Notes: generated by a model from the sequence alone, not told the origin. DNA of 64,000 nucleotides from Flaviaestuariibacter sp. (GCA_025963645.1 JAOQAI010000013.1:186001-250000); one strand, 5' to 3'. Positions 9,150 to 19,335 are shown, counted from the stretch's first letter. Translations and numbers: made by a program.

Positions 9150-9767
9150 ATGTTCACCGTTATCGCCGGCACCGTCTTACTCGCCTTTGTTCATGCATTG
9201 ATTCCCAACCATTGGTTGCCTTTAGTAGCCGTTGCCCGCTCCGAAGGCTGGAAGGTGAAAGAAGTAACGACGATTACTTTTTTAGCAGCATTGGCCCATG
9301 TGTTGGGAACAGTAGCCTTAGGCTTTGTTCTAGGCATTATTGGTAAAGAATTGCAGGAAGAATATGGCCGGGCAATCTATGTTGCGTCTTCGGTGCTCCT
9401 TATCGTTTTTGGATTGATCTATTACACCGTTAATCTGCCTCATCACCACCACACATCCCAAAAAGATGTAGCCGTTGCCCGTCGCAGCAAACGCAAGTGG
9501 ATTCTCATCTTCATCGTTATGATGTTCCTGTCACCCTGCCTTGAAGTGGAAAGCCTTTTTCTTTCGGCTGGCGCTTATGGAATGGGACTTGTGACCTTAC
9601 TCTCTATATTATATGCCATTGTCAGTATCACAGGAATTATGATTCTTGTTCGATTAGGTTATAAGGGTACCAAGCTTTTGAGCGCCCATTTTATTGAGCA
9701 TAATGAGAAGCGGATCAGTGGTATTGTGTTGATCGTTGTAGGGATTGTTTCTTTCTTTTTGCATTAA
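9150..9767 (+). CDS. Polytopic membrane protein, possible metal transporter (NicO/HupE-like)
   Basis: Protein of 205 aa with about six hydrophobic helices. The first helix contains HALIPNHW, reminiscent of the histidine-rich first helix of nickel/cobalt transporters, and the loop after helix three carries four adjacent histidines (LPHHHHTS). A later helix has LSPCLEVESLFLSAG, with Cys and Glu in a membrane setting. These residues point to metal handling, but no motif proves the family. The preceding AraC regulator with a cysteine cluster suggests metal-responsive control. An A/T-rich stretch with repeats of ACATTTTA precedes the start. Confidence 0.6.
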   Translation: MFTVIAGTVLLAFVHALIPNHWLPLVAVARSEGWKVKEVTTITFLAALAHVLGTVALGFVLGIIGKELQEEYGRAIYVASSVLLIVFGLIYYTVNLPHHHHTSQKDVAVARRSKRKWILIFIVMMFLSPCLEVESLFLSAGAYGMGLVTLLSILYAIVSITGIMILVRLGYKGTKLLSAHFIEHNEKRISGIVLIVVGIVSFFLH

Positions 9768-9781
9768 ACACCGATTGCCTT

Positions 9782-9863
9782 TCGCGCAAAGGCGCAGAAG
9801 TTAAAGAGAAAAGCCGCAAAGAGTATTCATTCTTTGCGGCTTTTCTCTTTTGCGTCTTTGCGA
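9782..9863. terminator. Bidirectional terminator hairpin between convergent genes
   Basis: AAAGAGAAAAGCCGCAAAGA and its complement form a 20-bp stem (9803-9850), extended by weaker outer arms (TCGCGCAAAGGCGCA against TGCGTCTTTGCGA). It lies between the convergent membrane-protein gene and hemL. The CTTTGCG core also appears in the hemL-hemB gap, so it belongs to a repeat type spread through the chromosome. Confidence 0.75.
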
Positions 9864-9883
9864 GATATTCCTGTGCTAATCCT

Positions 9884-11173
9884 TTACAACACTTCTTTCA
9901 AGCTTTCTTCCGCCGCCCGTATAGTTGCATCTAATTCTTCCTGCGTCAACGCATTGCTAAGGAACCAGGTTTCATAAGCTGATGGCGGTAAGTAGATACC
10001 ACGCTTCAGCATCGCATGAAAGAAACGGTTGAACAAGGCATTATCGGCGGCGGCTGCGGAAGCAAAATCAACCACAGGCTGCTGGCTGAAATGAACAGAG
10101 ATCATCGAGCCCATTTGGTTAATCACAAAAGGCGTATGCGCGGCTTCCAACACTTTGTGTAAACCGTTTTTCAGGTAAGTCGTTTTTTCTTCCAGCTCTG
10201 TATAGATGGAAGGATTTTCTTTTAAATGTTGCAATAGTGTGTACCCAGCGATCATTGCCAAAGGGTTGCCACTTAATGTGCCAGCCTGGTACACATTTCC
10301 TAATGGTGCAATCTGCTGCATGATCTCCAGCTTCCCACCAAAAGCACCCACCGGCATACCGGCACCGATCACTTTTCCGTAGGTTACCAGATCGGCATCC
10401 ACATTCAGCCGCTCCTGCACACCGCCTTGTGCTAGTCGAAAGCCGGTCATCACTTCATCGAAAATGAAAACGATACCTTCTTCGTCGCAGATCTTCCGCA
10501 AGCCTTGGAGATAACCTTCCTGCGGTAAAATGCAGCCCATATTTCCTGCAACAGGTTCAATAATAATCGCTGCGATCTGATCTTTGTTTGCAGTCACTAA
10601 GCTTTTCACCGCATCCAGGTCATTATAGGCCGCAGTCAATGTATCGGCTGCTACACCTGCTGTAACACCCGGAACGGTTTGAATACCAAAAGTGGCGACT
10701 CCACTGCCTGCCTTTACTAAAAACGCATCGGCATGACCGTGATAGCAGCCTTCAAATTTGATGATCTTGTTTCTGCCGGTATAACCACGGGCAAGTCGCA
10801 CCGCACTCATGCACGCTTCTGTACCACTGCTCACCATGCGAATGAGATCTACATTCGGGACCATGCTTTTCACCAGTTCCGCCATCTCTACTTCCAGCTC
10901 CGTTGGTGCACCGAAAGAAGTGGAGTCTGCCGCTTTTTTTTGGATGGCTTCTACCACTGGTTCAAACGCATGGCCCATGATCATGGGCCCCCAGGAGTTG
11001 ATATAGTCGATGTATTTATTGTCGTCAACATCATAGAGATAAGCCCCTTTAGCTCTTTTTAAAAAGATAGGATTGCCGCCTACACTTTTAAAGGCCCGTA
11101 CGGGTGAATTAACACCACCCGGAATGCTGTTTTGTGCTCTGCTGAATAATTGTTCGCTTTTGGAAATATTCAT
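9884..11173 (-). CDS. hemL: Glutamate-1-semialdehyde 2,1-aminomutase
   Basis: PLP enzyme of 429 aa that converts glutamate-1-semialdehyde to 5-aminolevulinate, the second step of the C5 haem route. It shows [12 protein letters not shown] at the N-terminus, [16 protein letters not shown] for cofactor binding, FDEVMTGFR, and the PLP lysine in [17 protein letters not shown]. Start chosen at the ATG at 11173 ([10 protein letters not shown]); the longer frame begins with GTG inside a repeat. Last gene of the minus-strand haem run, separated from hemB by a palindromic repeat. Confidence 0.96.
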   Translation of the reverse strand: MNISKSEQLFSRAQNSIPGGVNSPVRAFKSVGGNPIFLKRAKGAYLYDVDDNKYIDYINSWGPMIMGHAFEPVVEAIQKKAADSTSFGAPTELEVEMAELVKSMVPNVDLIRMVSSGTEACMSAVRLARGYTGRNKIIKFEGCYHGHADAFLVKAGSGVATFGIQTVPGVTAGVAADTLTAAYNDLDAVKSLVTANKDQIAAIIIEPVAGNMGCILPQEGYLQGLRKICDEEGIVFIFDEVMTGFRLAQGGVQERLNVDADLVTYGKVIGAGMPVGAFGGKLEIMQQIAPLGNVYQAGTLSGNPLAMIAGYTLLQHLKENPSIYTELEEKTTYLKNGLHKVLEAAHTPFVINQMGSMISVHFSQQPVVDFASAAAADNALFNRFFHAMLKRGIYLPPSAYETWFLSNALTQEELDATIRAAEESLKEVL

Positions 11174-11186
11174 CTTGAGTTCTTTT

Positions 11187-11257
11187 GCCACAAAGACGCA
11201 AAGGCTCGAAGTTGCACAAAGACTTTGCGAATCTTTGCGTCTTTGTGTCTTTGTGGC
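11187..11257. repeat. Palindromic repeat between hemB and hemL
   Basis: GCCACAAAGACGCAAAG at 11187-11203 is the inverted counterpart of CTTTGCGTCTTTGTG with TCTTTGTGGC at 11233-11257. Such elements are common between Bacteroidota genes. Here it lies inside an operon-like run, so it may tune hemL expression. Confidence 0.7.
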
Positions 11258-11262
11258 TATGG

Positions 11263-12237
11263 TTAACTAATTAATTTGACAGCATCCTTAGCAAAATAAG
11301 TCGCGATCAAATCCCCACCCGCTCTTTTAATAGAAGTCAACGTTTCAATAATGGCTTTGTCTTCATTGATCCAACCCATTTTAGCCGCTGCTTTTATCAT
11401 TGCATATTCACCACTGATATTATAAACACTAACAGGAACATCAACCGCGTTTTTCACTTCCCGCACAATATCCAAATATGGAAGTCCAGGCTTCACCATC
11501 ACAATGTCGGCGCCTTCTTCCACATCCATCAGTGCTTCTTTGATCGCTTCGGTGCGGTTGGCAAAATCCATCTGGTAGGTCTTTTTATCGCCAAAGCCCG
11601 GCGCTGAATCCAGTGCATCGCGGAACGGCCCATAAAAGCAGGAAGCATATTTGGCGCTATAGGCCATAATACCGGTCTTTGTAAAGCCTGCATGTTCCAA
11701 TCCTTCCCGAATGGCACCAATACGGCCATCCATCATGTCGCTGGGCGCCACCATATCGGCACCGGCTTTTGCATGCGATATACTCATTTTTACAAGAGCT
11801 TCGACAGTTGGATCGTTCACGATCTCGCCATTTTCTACAATGCCATCATGGCCATAAGAGGAGTAAGGATCCAGGGCCACATCCGTCATCACATATATCT
11901 CCGGAACAGCCTCCTTAATAGCCCGAATGCTGCGTTGCATCAGGCCATCTTTATTCCAGGCTTCTTTGCCGGTGTTATCTTTCAGCTCGTCTTTGCATTT
12001 AATAAAAAGCAGCACACTTTTAATACCCATGCTCCATAATTCCTTCACTTCTTTTACGGTTCCGTCCAGGCTTCTACGGTAATAATTGGGCATGGAAGCG
12101 ATCTCGGTTTGCACGTTCTCGCCTTCATCAATAAAAAGCGGTGCAATGAAGTCACTAGGGGTGAGTATCGTTTCAGCCACCAAACTGCGGATGGCAGGTG
12201 TGGCTCTGAGTATGCGGTTTCTTCTTTGTAAGATCAT
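11263..12237 (-). CDS. hemB: Porphobilinogen synthase (ALA dehydratase)
   Basis: Condenses two 5-aminolevulinate molecules to porphobilinogen; 324 aa. The Schiff-base lysines lie in MAYSAKYAS and [10 protein letters not shown]. The metal-site loop reads [14 protein letters not shown], with no cysteines, so this is the Mg/K-type enzyme rather than the zinc type. RNRILR at the N-terminus is typical. Lies 59 bp downstream of hemF on the same strand. Confidence 0.96.
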   Translation of the reverse strand: MILQRRNRILRATPAIRSLVAETILTPSDFIAPLFIDEGENVQTEIASMPNYYRRSLDGTVKEVKELWSMGIKSVLLFIKCKDELKDNTGKEAWNKDGLMQRSIRAIKEAVPEIYVMTDVALDPYSSYGHDGIVENGEIVNDPTVEALVKMSISHAKAGADMVAPSDMMDGRIGAIREGLEHAGFTKTGIMAYSAKYASCFYGPFRDALDSAPGFGDKKTYQMDFANRTEAIKEALMDVEEGADIVMVKPGLPYLDIVREVKNAVDVPVSVYNISGEYAMIKAAAKMGWINEDKAIIETLTSIKRAGGDLIATYFAKDAVKLIS

Positions 12238-12296
12238 TGATTATTGATTTTGGAAAGCGTGCCGTATAAATATAGTGCTATCGATGAAAGCTTTTG

Positions 12297-13262
12297 TCAA
12301 CAAGAATTGGAAGCTTTTGCCCAGGCTAACTTCTCTTCCTCAGTCACTATTGAAAGCCAGTCCCGGGGATGCAAGCACGCTTGCAATAATTCATCTTCCT
12401 TGCTGCCCGCAATTGGCTGGTAATTATATTCAAATCGAACCGTTGGTGGCAGGCTCATTAAAATGCTTTCGATACGGCCGTTGGTCTTCAGCCCGAATAA
12501 CGTACCGCGGTCATGCACTAAATTAAATTCTACATAACGTCCCCGGCGGATCTCCTGCCAGTGCTTGTTAGCTTCGGTGTAAGGCATATCCTTTCTCTTG
12601 TTAACGATTGGAATATAGGCTTGCATAAAAGCATTGCCGCAGCTCTTTGCCAAGCCTACCCAAAAGTCGACATCTCTATTCTCATCCGGTCGTTGGTAAT
12701 CGTAAAAGATACCGCCAATGCCACGCCGTTCGTTGTTACGGTGAAAGTTGACAAAATAATTGTCGCAGGTTTCTTTAAAGCTAGGATAGAAGTTCAAATC
12801 AAACTTATCGCATGCATCTTTATAGGTCTGGTGAAAATGCTTGGCGTCTTCTTCAAACAAATAATAAGGCGTAAGATCGGTGCCGCCACCAAACCAGCGA
12901 TCCATGACTTCACCGGCTTCATTATAAAGTTCAAACATCCGGTAGTTGCAATGCACTGTTGGTACAAACGGGTTTGATGGATGAATGACAAGCGATAACC
13001 CACAGGCAAACCAGCTATGACCATCAATTTTTAATTGGGTGCGCATGGCTTCCGTCACCTCGCCAAAAACAATAGAGGTATTCACCCCACCTTTTTCAAA
13101 CACCGCACCATTGGCAATCACTCTTGTTTTGCCGCCCCCACCTTCGGGGCGCTCCCACGCATCCTCTATGAATTTTGCAGTACCGTCCGCTTCTTCAAGC
13201 ACAGTGCAGATGCGATCCTGCAAGTCATGTATGTATGCGATCCAGGTTTCTTTGATGGTCAT
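12297..13262 (-). CDS. hemF: Oxygen-dependent coproporphyrinogen III oxidase
   Basis: Oxidative decarboxylation of coproporphyrinogen III to protoporphyrinogen IX with molecular oxygen; 321 aa. Recognised by the conserved segments FGGGTDLTPYYLFEED, GIGGIFYDYQ and RRGRYVEFNLVHDRGT, followed by GRIESILMSLPP. The use of hemF instead of hemN alone implies haem synthesis under aerobic conditions. Sits 47 bp from hemE. Confidence 0.96.
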   Translation of the reverse strand: MTIKETWIAYIHDLQDRICTVLEEADGTAKFIEDAWERPEGGGGKTRVIANGAVFEKGGVNTSIVFGEVTEAMRTQLKIDGHSWFACGLSLVIHPSNPFVPTVHCNYRMFELYNEAGEVMDRWFGGGTDLTPYYLFEEDAKHFHQTYKDACDKFDLNFYPSFKETCDNYFVNFHRNNERRGIGGIFYDYQRPDENRDVDFWVGLAKSCGNAFMQAYIPIVNKRKDMPYTEANKHWQEIRRGRYVEFNLVHDRGTLFGLKTNGRIESILMSLPPTVRFEYNYQPIAGSKEDELLQACLHPRDWLSIVTEEEKLAWAKASNSC

Positions 13263-13309
13263 GTGGCTTATGAGTTATGGATATTGTATCAATTCATAAT
13301 TCTGCATTC

Positions 13310-14344
13310 TTAATTTGTTTTGTATTCCTTTACCGCTTCTACAAATGCCTTTGCATGATCAACCGGCACGTTCGGTGTGATGCCATGTCCTAAATTGGCG
13401 ATGTAGTTTTGTGTGCCAAATCCATCAATCATTTCTTTCACCCAGGTCTTTATTTGCGGTATAGGCGCTAACAATTTAGCGGGATCAAAATTGCCCTGCA
13501 ACGTGATGCTATTGTTTGTTAACTCTCGTGCCATTTGCGGCGTGATGGTCCAATCGATGCCAATCCCGGAGGCGCTGCTTTTGCTCAAGTCACCTAATGC
13601 ATGCCAGGTGCCTTTCGGAAAAAGAATCACTGGGGCGTAAGGCGATACCGCATCTGAAATTTGTAATAAGTAAGGCTGTGCAAAGGTTTTAAAATCTGCT
13701 GGTGAGAGCGAGCCTGCCCAGCTATCGAACACCTGCACGGTATCGGCACCGGCTTGCACCTGTGCTTTTAAATAATCAATGGTAATAGTGGTGATCTTTT
13801 GCAGTAAAGCATGAGCCAACTCGGGTTGCGTGTAAGCAAACTGCTTTGCTTTGTCCCAAGTCTTGCTGCCTTTGCCTTCTACCATATAACAAAGGATGGT
13901 CCACGGCGCACCGGCAAAACCAATGAGCGGCACCCGGCCATTCAATTCTCTTTTTGTAAGACTTAAGGCATCTAATACATATTTCAAATGCGCTGCCGCA
14001 TCGGCTGTATTGAGCGCTTTAATATCAGCTGCGTTGGTGATGACCTTCGGCAGCGAAGGTCCTTTGCCTTCTTCCATCAGTACTTCCAAGCCCATCGCTT
14101 GCGGGATCACCAATATATCGGAGAAGATGATGGCTGCATCCACGCCTACCTGGTCAATTGGCTGCAGGGTAATTTCGGTTGCCAGTTCCGGTGTTTGCAC
14201 CCGGGTAAAGAAATCATATTTTGCTTTCAACTTCAGGTAGTCCGGTAAATAGCGGCCTGCCTGGCGCATCATCCATACAGGTGGGCGTTCTACTGCTTCT
14301 TTCCGAAGGGCTCTTAACAGGAGGTCGTTCTTTAATTCGCTCAT
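13310..14344 (-). CDS. hemE: Uroporphyrinogen decarboxylase
   Basis: Removes the four acetate carboxyls of uroporphyrinogen III to give coproporphyrinogen III; 344 aa. The signature [15 protein letters not shown] lies at the N-terminus, and [16 protein letters not shown] and the late [11 protein letters not shown] are present. Start ATG at 14344. Lies 29 bp downstream of hemD. Confidence 0.96.
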   Translation of the reverse strand: MSELKNDLLLRALRKEAVERPPVWMMRQAGRYLPDYLKLKAKYDFFTRVQTPELATEITLQPIDQVGVDAAIIFSDILVIPQAMGLEVLMEEGKGPSLPKVITNAADIKALNTADAAAHLKYVLDALSLTKRELNGRVPLIGFAGAPWTILCYMVEGKGSKTWDKAKQFAYTQPELAHALLQKITTITIDYLKAQVQAGADTVQVFDSWAGSLSPADFKTFAQPYLLQISDAVSPYAPVILFPKGTWHALGDLSKSSASGIGIDWTITPQMARELTNNSITLQGNFDPAKLLAPIPQIKTWVKEMIDGFGTQNYIANLGHGITPNVPVDHAKAFVEAVKEYKTN

Positions 14345-14373
14345 TTATTATTGTTTAATGACCACTGCCTGGT

Positions 14374-15081
14374 CTATGCGTTTTGGTTTGCCAGGAAGCT
14401 TACTGCTTCTCTTGCCATCTCTATCTTATCGGTTGTTCCGGCAATAATGATCTTCCGGTTTTGGTGTTGGCGGATGGCTTCGGCAGTTGTTTTACCAATC
14501 GCGAAAAGATGTGTTTTGGTGCTGATCTTGTTTGCGCTAAAAAAGCTTTGCACCGCACTCGGACTAAAGAATAAAATGCCATCATATTCTTTATCAAGCG
14601 GCGATGGCGTTTCAATCGTTTCATACACGATCACTTCTTCTACGGTGCCGCCTTCGGAGCGAAACTTATTCGGCAATTCATCGCGCCGGATATTGCCGCA
14701 AAAGAAAACCATAGCCCGAACACCATCATCTATCAGCTGAACACCCAATCGTTCTGCATTATCAGCTGCTGCTACCAATTTCGATTCGGGCAGCTTTTCT
14801 TCAATCAGCAGGCGTGTAGTGTTGCCAATGGAATAAATATTCCACTTCGGTGCTGTCTTTAATTGCCTGGCTACCGCTTCCACGGCATTCATACTGGTAA
14901 AGACAACCGTAACCTCCTGGCTCGCCAATTCATGGATGCGGTTGGTTACTGCTTCGTCCTGAATGGGAGTCGTTTGAATAAACGACAATTCATCAATGAT
15001 AACGCCTTGCGCTGCCGCTTCTTCGAGGAGCGATTTGGGCAGCGGACGGGTACTTAATAAGTGTCGCTTAGTTTTTTGCAT
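14374..15081 (-). CDS. hemD: Uroporphyrinogen-III synthase
   Basis: Cyclises hydroxymethylbilane with inversion of ring D; 235 aa. The family has low sequence conservation. Identification rests on the two-domain layout, the FTSMNAVEAV segment, the late GKTTAEAI segment and position directly after hemC. The longer frame reaches 15246, but the ATG at 15081 (MQKTKRHLLS) overlaps hemC by 14 bp and leaves a normal-size protein. Confidence 0.88.
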   Translation of the reverse strand: MQKTKRHLLSTRPLPKSLLEEAAAQGVIIDELSFIQTTPIQDEAVTNRIHELASQEVTVVFTSMNAVEAVARQLKTAPKWNIYSIGNTTRLLIEEKLPESKLVAAADNAERLGVQLIDDGVRAMVFFCGNIRRDELPNKFRSEGGTVEEVIVYETIETPSPLDKEYDGILFFSPSAVQSFFSANKISTKTHLFAIGKTTAEAIRQHQNRKIIIAGTTDKIEMAREAVSFLANQNA

Positions 15082-16057
15082 GGCGTATATCCTGAACAAT
15101 TTTAGCTGCGGAAGGTTGTGAAAGGAGTTCTTCGGCAGCGACTGTTCCCAGCGATGCTGCATCAGAAATATTGACCGCTTTTTCGATCTCGTATTTTTGC
15201 TTGCCGTCGGTCGAGCAGATATTGCCACGGAAAACGATCTGGGCATAATCCATTACGGCCAGTCCACTGATAGGAGTAGAGCAACCGCCCATTAGTCTGC
15301 GTAAAAAGTCACGTTCTATTTTGGTGCAAAGTGCTGTGATCGCATCATTGAATGCATGACAGGCATCGTAAGAAAAAGCATCTTCTTCGCGGCACACGAT
15401 CATAATAGCGCCTTGTGCCGGTGCTGGGAGCATCCAATCTAAGTCTACCGAAGTTTGGGGTCGCAGGTTGATCCGCTCTAATCCTGCCGCTGCGAAAATG
15501 GCGCCGTTCCAATGGTGCTCCTGCACTTTGCGCAGCCGTGTGTTTACATTGCCGCGAATATCTTCGATGCGATGTTTTGGGTAGCGGTGCAGCCATTGGG
15601 CAATACGTCGAACCGAACTCGTGGCAATAGTGAATGGTGAGTGGTGAGTGGTGAGATGTTCCAATTCATCATTCGATATTCCTTGTTCCTTGTTCGTCTG
15701 TTCAAGCGCCTTTTCGATATCTTCCTTCTCGCCTTTATAAACAAAAATGTCTTTGTAAGTAGCCCGTTTTACAACAGCCGCCTGGCGAATGCCTGCTGCC
15801 AATTGTGTCGGCACATCCTTCATGGAGTGTACCGCAATATCGATCCGTTTGCTGAGCAACGCCGCATCCAATGTTTTTGTGAAAACGCCTTGTACGCCTA
15901 ATTCGTATAACGGCGTCACAAGATCTATATCACCTTCGCTTTTGATGTAAACTAATTCAGAAGGAACGCCAATTTCTTCCAGCTGTTCTTTCACCAGCGT
16001 TGCTTGCCAAACCGCTAATTGGCTATCTCTTGTGCCGATACGTAAAGGATTTGCCAT
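15068..16057 (-). CDS. hemC: Hydroxymethylbilane synthase (porphobilinogen deaminase)
   Basis: Polymerises four porphobilinogen units; 329 aa. IGTRDSQLAVWQA opens the protein, and HSMKDVP and LERINLRP follow. The dipyrromethane cofactor cysteine is in GGCSTPISG. A 15- to 20-residue insertion around ISNDELEHLTTHHSPF is not typical and probably a loop extension. Start overlaps the hemA stop as TAATG, indicating coupled translation. Confidence 0.96.
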   Translation of the reverse strand: MANPLRIGTRDSQLAVWQATLVKEQLEEIGVPSELVYIKSEGDIDLVTPLYELGVQGVFTKTLDAALLSKRIDIAVHSMKDVPTQLAAGIRQAAVVKRATYKDIFVYKGEKEDIEKALEQTNKEQGISNDELEHLTTHHSPFTIATSSVRRIAQWLHRYPKHRIEDIRGNVNTRLRKVQEHHWNGAIFAAAGLERINLRPQTSVDLDWMLPAPAQGAIMIVCREEDAFSYDACHAFNDAITALCTKIERDFLRRLMGGCSTPISGLAVMDYAQIVFRGNICSTDGKQKYEIEKAVNISDAASLGTVAAEELLSQPSAAKIVQDIRHAKN

Positions 16058-17280
16058 TAATTCTTAGCGCTTATAAAGCCATTGAGGGCGGTAATGTATT
16101 GGCAGCCGCGGGTATTTTGTTCTTTGATCTTTCCGGCCGTTTCGTTCAGTACCCGTTGGATTTGCAGGTCCCGCGTTTTGCTGCAATCCGTGACATTATC
16201 ATATTGCGGATGTGCATACAGCTCTTTTAACTTTACTTTCAAATCGCGGAGCAGGGGCACATGTTGACGCATTTCTCTCCATTCTTCAAACTCCATCATT
16301 ACTTCACCAATAATGCGCTTTGCTTTGGGCACTTCCGCTTCCCGCATTTTAAGCGTTTCATCTTTCAGCTTTGAAAGTTCATCTACATTCACCAGTTGCA
16401 CATTTGGCAAAGCCTGTGCAGCAGCTTCAACATTATAAGGTATGGAAAGATCAATGATCAATTTCTCGCCTTTGTCTTCCAAATGCTTTTTAAGTATCGT
16501 TGGTGTGGTAGCATTCGTTGCTACAAGGATTACATCTGCCACTGCAATTTCTGTCTCCAGGTTTTGAATGGTAGCGAACCGTAACCCTAATGAATCCGCC
16601 AGTTCCACCGCCTTTTCCGGCGAGCGGTTGATGAGCGTAATATTTTGTGTGCCTAAATAATCCACGAGATTTTTGCAAGTGTTCCGACCGATCTTACCTA
16701 CACCTACCAACAGTATATTTTTAGTGGAAGGGTTTGTTATAATAGTACGGATATATTGCACGGCGGCAAAGGAAACGGAAACCGTTCCGCCACTCAGTTC
16801 TGTTTGATTCTTGATAACCTTAGATGCCTGTAATACAGAATTGATCAGCCGCTCGGTGAAAGCGCCAACGAAACCATGTTCCTTTGCAAATTTCACCGCC
16901 GTCTTTAATTGACCAACAATTTCATAATCACCCAATATTTGAGAATCCAGCCCGGCGCCAACGCTAAAAAGGTGTTGAACCGCAGCCTCTCCATTCTTTA
17001 TATAAGCGGCTTTCGTAAAAGTAGCTGCATCGCCGATCGTCTCCGCGCAAAGTAGTTCCACTAACTGGTGACTGCAATGTGCAAAACCATATATTTCCGT
17101 TCTGTTGCAGGTAGAAACAATGAACAATTCATTTAAACCCTGCAAAGCGGCCTTCTCTAAAATGGTGGAATATTGAGTGGAAGAAATAGCAAACTGCCCG
17201 CGGACAGCGGCATCCGACTTTTTATAGTTGATGCCGGCAACGAAGAAATTTGAAACGGTTTTGAACTGGTGTAGATCCAT
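16057..17280 (-). CDS. hemA: Glutamyl-tRNA reductase
   Basis: First committed enzyme of the C5 haem route, reducing glutamyl-tRNA to glutamate-1-semialdehyde; 407 aa. The nucleophilic cysteine is in STCNRTEIYG. The NADPH domain has LLVGVGKIGRNTCKNL and INRSPEKA. The start is the ATG at 17280 (MDLHQFKTV); the longer frame begins with TTG. First gene of the minus-strand run, divergent from hemH across about 190 bp. Confidence 0.96.
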   Translation of the reverse strand: MDLHQFKTVSNFFVAGINYKKSDAAVRGQFAISSTQYSTILEKAALQGLNELFIVSTCNRTEIYGFAHCSHQLVELLCAETIGDAATFTKAAYIKNGEAAVQHLFSVGAGLDSQILGDYEIVGQLKTAVKFAKEHGFVGAFTERLINSVLQASKVIKNQTELSGGTVSVSFAAVQYIRTIITNPSTKNILLVGVGKIGRNTCKNLVDYLGTQNITLINRSPEKAVELADSLGLRFATIQNLETEIAVADVILVATNATTPTILKKHLEDKGEKLIIDLSIPYNVEAAAQALPNVQLVNVDELSKLKDETLKMREAEVPKAKRIIGEVMMEFEEWREMRQHVPLLRDLKVKLKELYAHPQYDNVTDCSKTRDLQIQRVLNETAGKIKEQNTRGCQYITALNGFISAKN

Positions 17281-17440
17281 TATTTGTTTAGTCAACGCTC
17301 AGGTTGCAAAAGTAATTTGAGAACACCCCCGCTGCCTAACTTATGTGTCATGCATCTGTCATTTGCCCGCGCCACTTTTATCAGTTGTGGCATTTGAAGC
17401 ATCAAGCCATCTTTTTAGGGACTGGGTTGTTATCCCGTTT

Positions 17441-17448
17441 TACATTTG
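17441..17448 (+). promoter_or_regulatory. Candidate -7 box for hemH
   Basis: TACATTTG matches TAnnTTTG and lies 18 bases before the hemH ATG at 17467. No convincing -33 TTG at the usual spacing was found, so confidence is limited. The whole hemA-hemH gap (17281-17466) is the control region for both haem arms. Confidence 0.4.
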
Positions 17449-17466
17449 CCAGCCATCAATGTTATT

Positions 17467-18528
17467 ATGAAGCAAGCCGTCCTCTTAATGAACCTCGGTT
17501 CACCCGATTCTACTGAAATCAAAGATTTGAAGAAATACCTGGACGAATTCCTGATGGATGAGCGGGTGATTGACAAGCCTTACTGGCTGCGGGCTTTGCT
17601 GGTAAAAGGTATCATTGTCCCATTCCGGGCGCCGAAATCTGCGGAAGCGTACAAATCGATCTGGACGGACGAAGGTTCGCCGCTGATCGTGCTTAGCAAG
17701 CAATTGGAAAGAGCCTTGGACAAAGAAGTGGATCAATCGGTAGCATTGGCAATGCGTTATGGCAATCCTTCACCCAAGCAAGGCTTCGATGAACTGGTGG
17801 CTGCTAACCCCGACCTGGAAGAAGTGATCGCCGTGCCGCTTTACCCGCATTATGCAATGAGTTCTTACGAAACGGCGGTAGAATTTGCAAAAGAACATCA
17901 CCAGAAAGGAGGGTATAAGTTCAAGTTGTCGTTCATCAAGCCTTTTTATGATGATGCGGATTATATAGCTGCATTGGCCGAAAGCATTAAGCCCTATTTA
18001 GAAAATGAGTATGATCAGGTGTTGTTCTCTTACCACGGGATACCTGAACGGCATGTAACCAAGTGCGATCCAACCGGCAAGCATTGCTTAAAAATGGATA
18101 ACTGTTGCGAAGTGCCTTCCGAAGCACATGCCTATTGCTATCGGCATCAGTGCTGGACAACGACCCAACTGGTAGCTGATAAATTAGGCATCCCGAAAGA
18201 GAAGCGTGGCTTTTCTTTTCAATCACGCCTGGGCCGTGATCCATGGCTAAAGCCTTATACAGCTATGCGCTTAAAAGAATTACCAAATGAAGGCGTAAAG
18301 AAAGTTTTGGTAGTATGTCCTGCCTTTGTTTCCGATTGCCTGGAGACATTGGAAGAAATGGGCGAAGAAGGCAAAGAGTTTTTTCTGCATGCCGGTGGTG
18401 AGTCATTCCAATTGATCCCTTGTTTAAATGTGAACCCGCTTTGGGTAGGTGCGTTGGCAGGCTGGGTGAGAGAAATAGTAAACGGAAACGGCGAAAAGCT
18501 TTTTACGAAAGAATTGCAAAAGGTCTGA
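17467..18528 (+). CDS. hemH: Ferrochelatase
   Basis: Inserts ferrous iron into protoporphyrin IX; 353 aa. VLLMNLGSPDS opens the protein. SYHGIPERHV has the catalytic histidine, followed by a cysteine-rich stretch (KHCLKMDNCCEVP, then YCYRHQC) that may hold a cluster or metal. SRLGRDPWLKPYT and CPAFVSDCLETLEE complete the family pattern. The ATG at 17467 is used because it directly precedes the first motif; an upstream in-frame start at 17446 lies within the candidate promoter. Confidence 0.95.
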   Translation: MKQAVLLMNLGSPDSTEIKDLKKYLDEFLMDERVIDKPYWLRALLVKGIIVPFRAPKSAEAYKSIWTDEGSPLIVLSKQLERALDKEVDQSVALAMRYGNPSPKQGFDELVAANPDLEEVIAVPLYPHYAMSSYETAVEFAKEHHQKGGYKFKLSFIKPFYDDADYIAALAESIKPYLENEYDQVLFSYHGIPERHVTKCDPTGKHCLKMDNCCEVPSEAHAYCYRHQCWTTTQLVADKLGIPKEKRGFSFQSRLGRDPWLKPYTAMRLKELPNEGVKKVLVVCPAFVSDCLETLEEMGEEGKEFFLHAGGESFQLIPCLNVNPLWVGALAGWVREIVNGNGEKLFTKELQKV

Positions 18529-18533
18529 ATCAT

Positions 18534-18649
18534 CAAAATGTAAAACCGAAAAATCTAAAATGTAGAATGTAAAACTGGAGAACCCGATAGTGCAGGTTGC
18601 GTCAGGTATTTTACATTTTGAATTTTACATTTTAAATTCTACATTCCCT
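18534..18649. repeat. Inverted A/T-rich repeat between hemH and hemJ
   Basis: The left half has AAAATGTAAAAC twice and AAAATGTAGAATG; the right half has TTTTACATTTT and TTCTACATTCC as complements. Similar ACATTTTA repeats precede the gene at 9150, so this is a dispersed intergenic element. It may fold in the hemH-hemJ transcript. Confidence 0.65.
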
Positions 18650-18651
18650 TC

Positions 18652-19203
18652 ATGTACGCCTACCTCAAAGCCCTCCATATCACCTTCATCGTAACCTGGT
18701 TTGCTGGGCTGTTCTATATCGTTCGGTTGTTTATTTACAATACAGAGGCGAATGAAAAAGGCGAGCCGGAAAAGAGCATACTTCAGAAGCAGTTCGCTAT
18801 CATGATCAAGCGTCTATGGTTTGGTATCACCTGGCCTTCCGCTATACTGACCGCTATCCTTGGACCTGTTCTTCTTTTTCATCCCGATATTCAATGGTAC
18901 CGTTCATTAGAGAATGAGAGCGGACAGTGGCTGCTTATTAAACTGGCCTTTGTAGCAGGGTTGTACGTATACCATCTTTCTTTGCATTCCATCTACAAGC
19001 AAGAGATGCGGGGCGTTTTCAAATACACTTCGCAGCAGTTGCGGATCTGGAACGAAGTCGCTACCATCTTTCTCATTTTCATCGTAATGCTGGCAACGGT
19101 CAAGCAGTCCATAAGTTTTGTTTGGGGACTGGTTGGTCTGGTAGGATTTATCATCATCCTCATGAGCGCTATCCGCATTTATAAAGTGTTGCGCAATAAA
19201 TAG
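18652..19203 (+). CDS. hemJ: Protoporphyrinogen IX oxidase, HemJ type (CopD-like membrane protein)
   Basis: Membrane protein of 183 aa with four to five helices. Key residues of HemJ are visible: the histidine of KALHITFIVTWFAGLFY, the RLW stretch after the first loop, LLIKLAFVAGLYVYH with Lys, Tyr and His, and a final hydrophobic helix. HemJ performs the six-electron oxidation of protoporphyrinogen IX. This is the only step of the pathway without a classical gene (hemG/hemY) in the window, and its place next to hemH supports the call. A general CopD-domain protein is the alternative. Confidence 0.82.
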   Translation: MYAYLKALHITFIVTWFAGLFYIVRLFIYNTEANEKGEPEKSILQKQFAIMIKRLWFGITWPSAILTAILGPVLLFHPDIQWYRSLENESGQWLLIKLAFVAGLYVYHLSLHSIYKQEMRGVFKYTSQQLRIWNEVATIFLIFIVMLATVKQSISFVWGLVGLVGFIIILMSAIRIYKVLRNK

Positions 19204-19335
19204 TCCTCCTTTTCTCCTTCTCTCTGTGCGCTGATTCACAACTCTTTTCGCTTCCCGTAACTCCTTTTTCCGCATTGCGCAATCCTTTCTTTTTTCGACG
19301 GCGCACCTTTGCCGCGCAAATACGAAATGATTATG

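Noticed and set aside
11187-11191. GTG start for hemL at 11191
   Set aside because: It lies inside a repeat; the ATG at 11173 gives the normal N-terminus.
19309-19335. Upstream starts for the TonB receptor
   Set aside because: The extra residues precede the signal peptide and serve no purpose; ATG at 19336 gives a clean signal.
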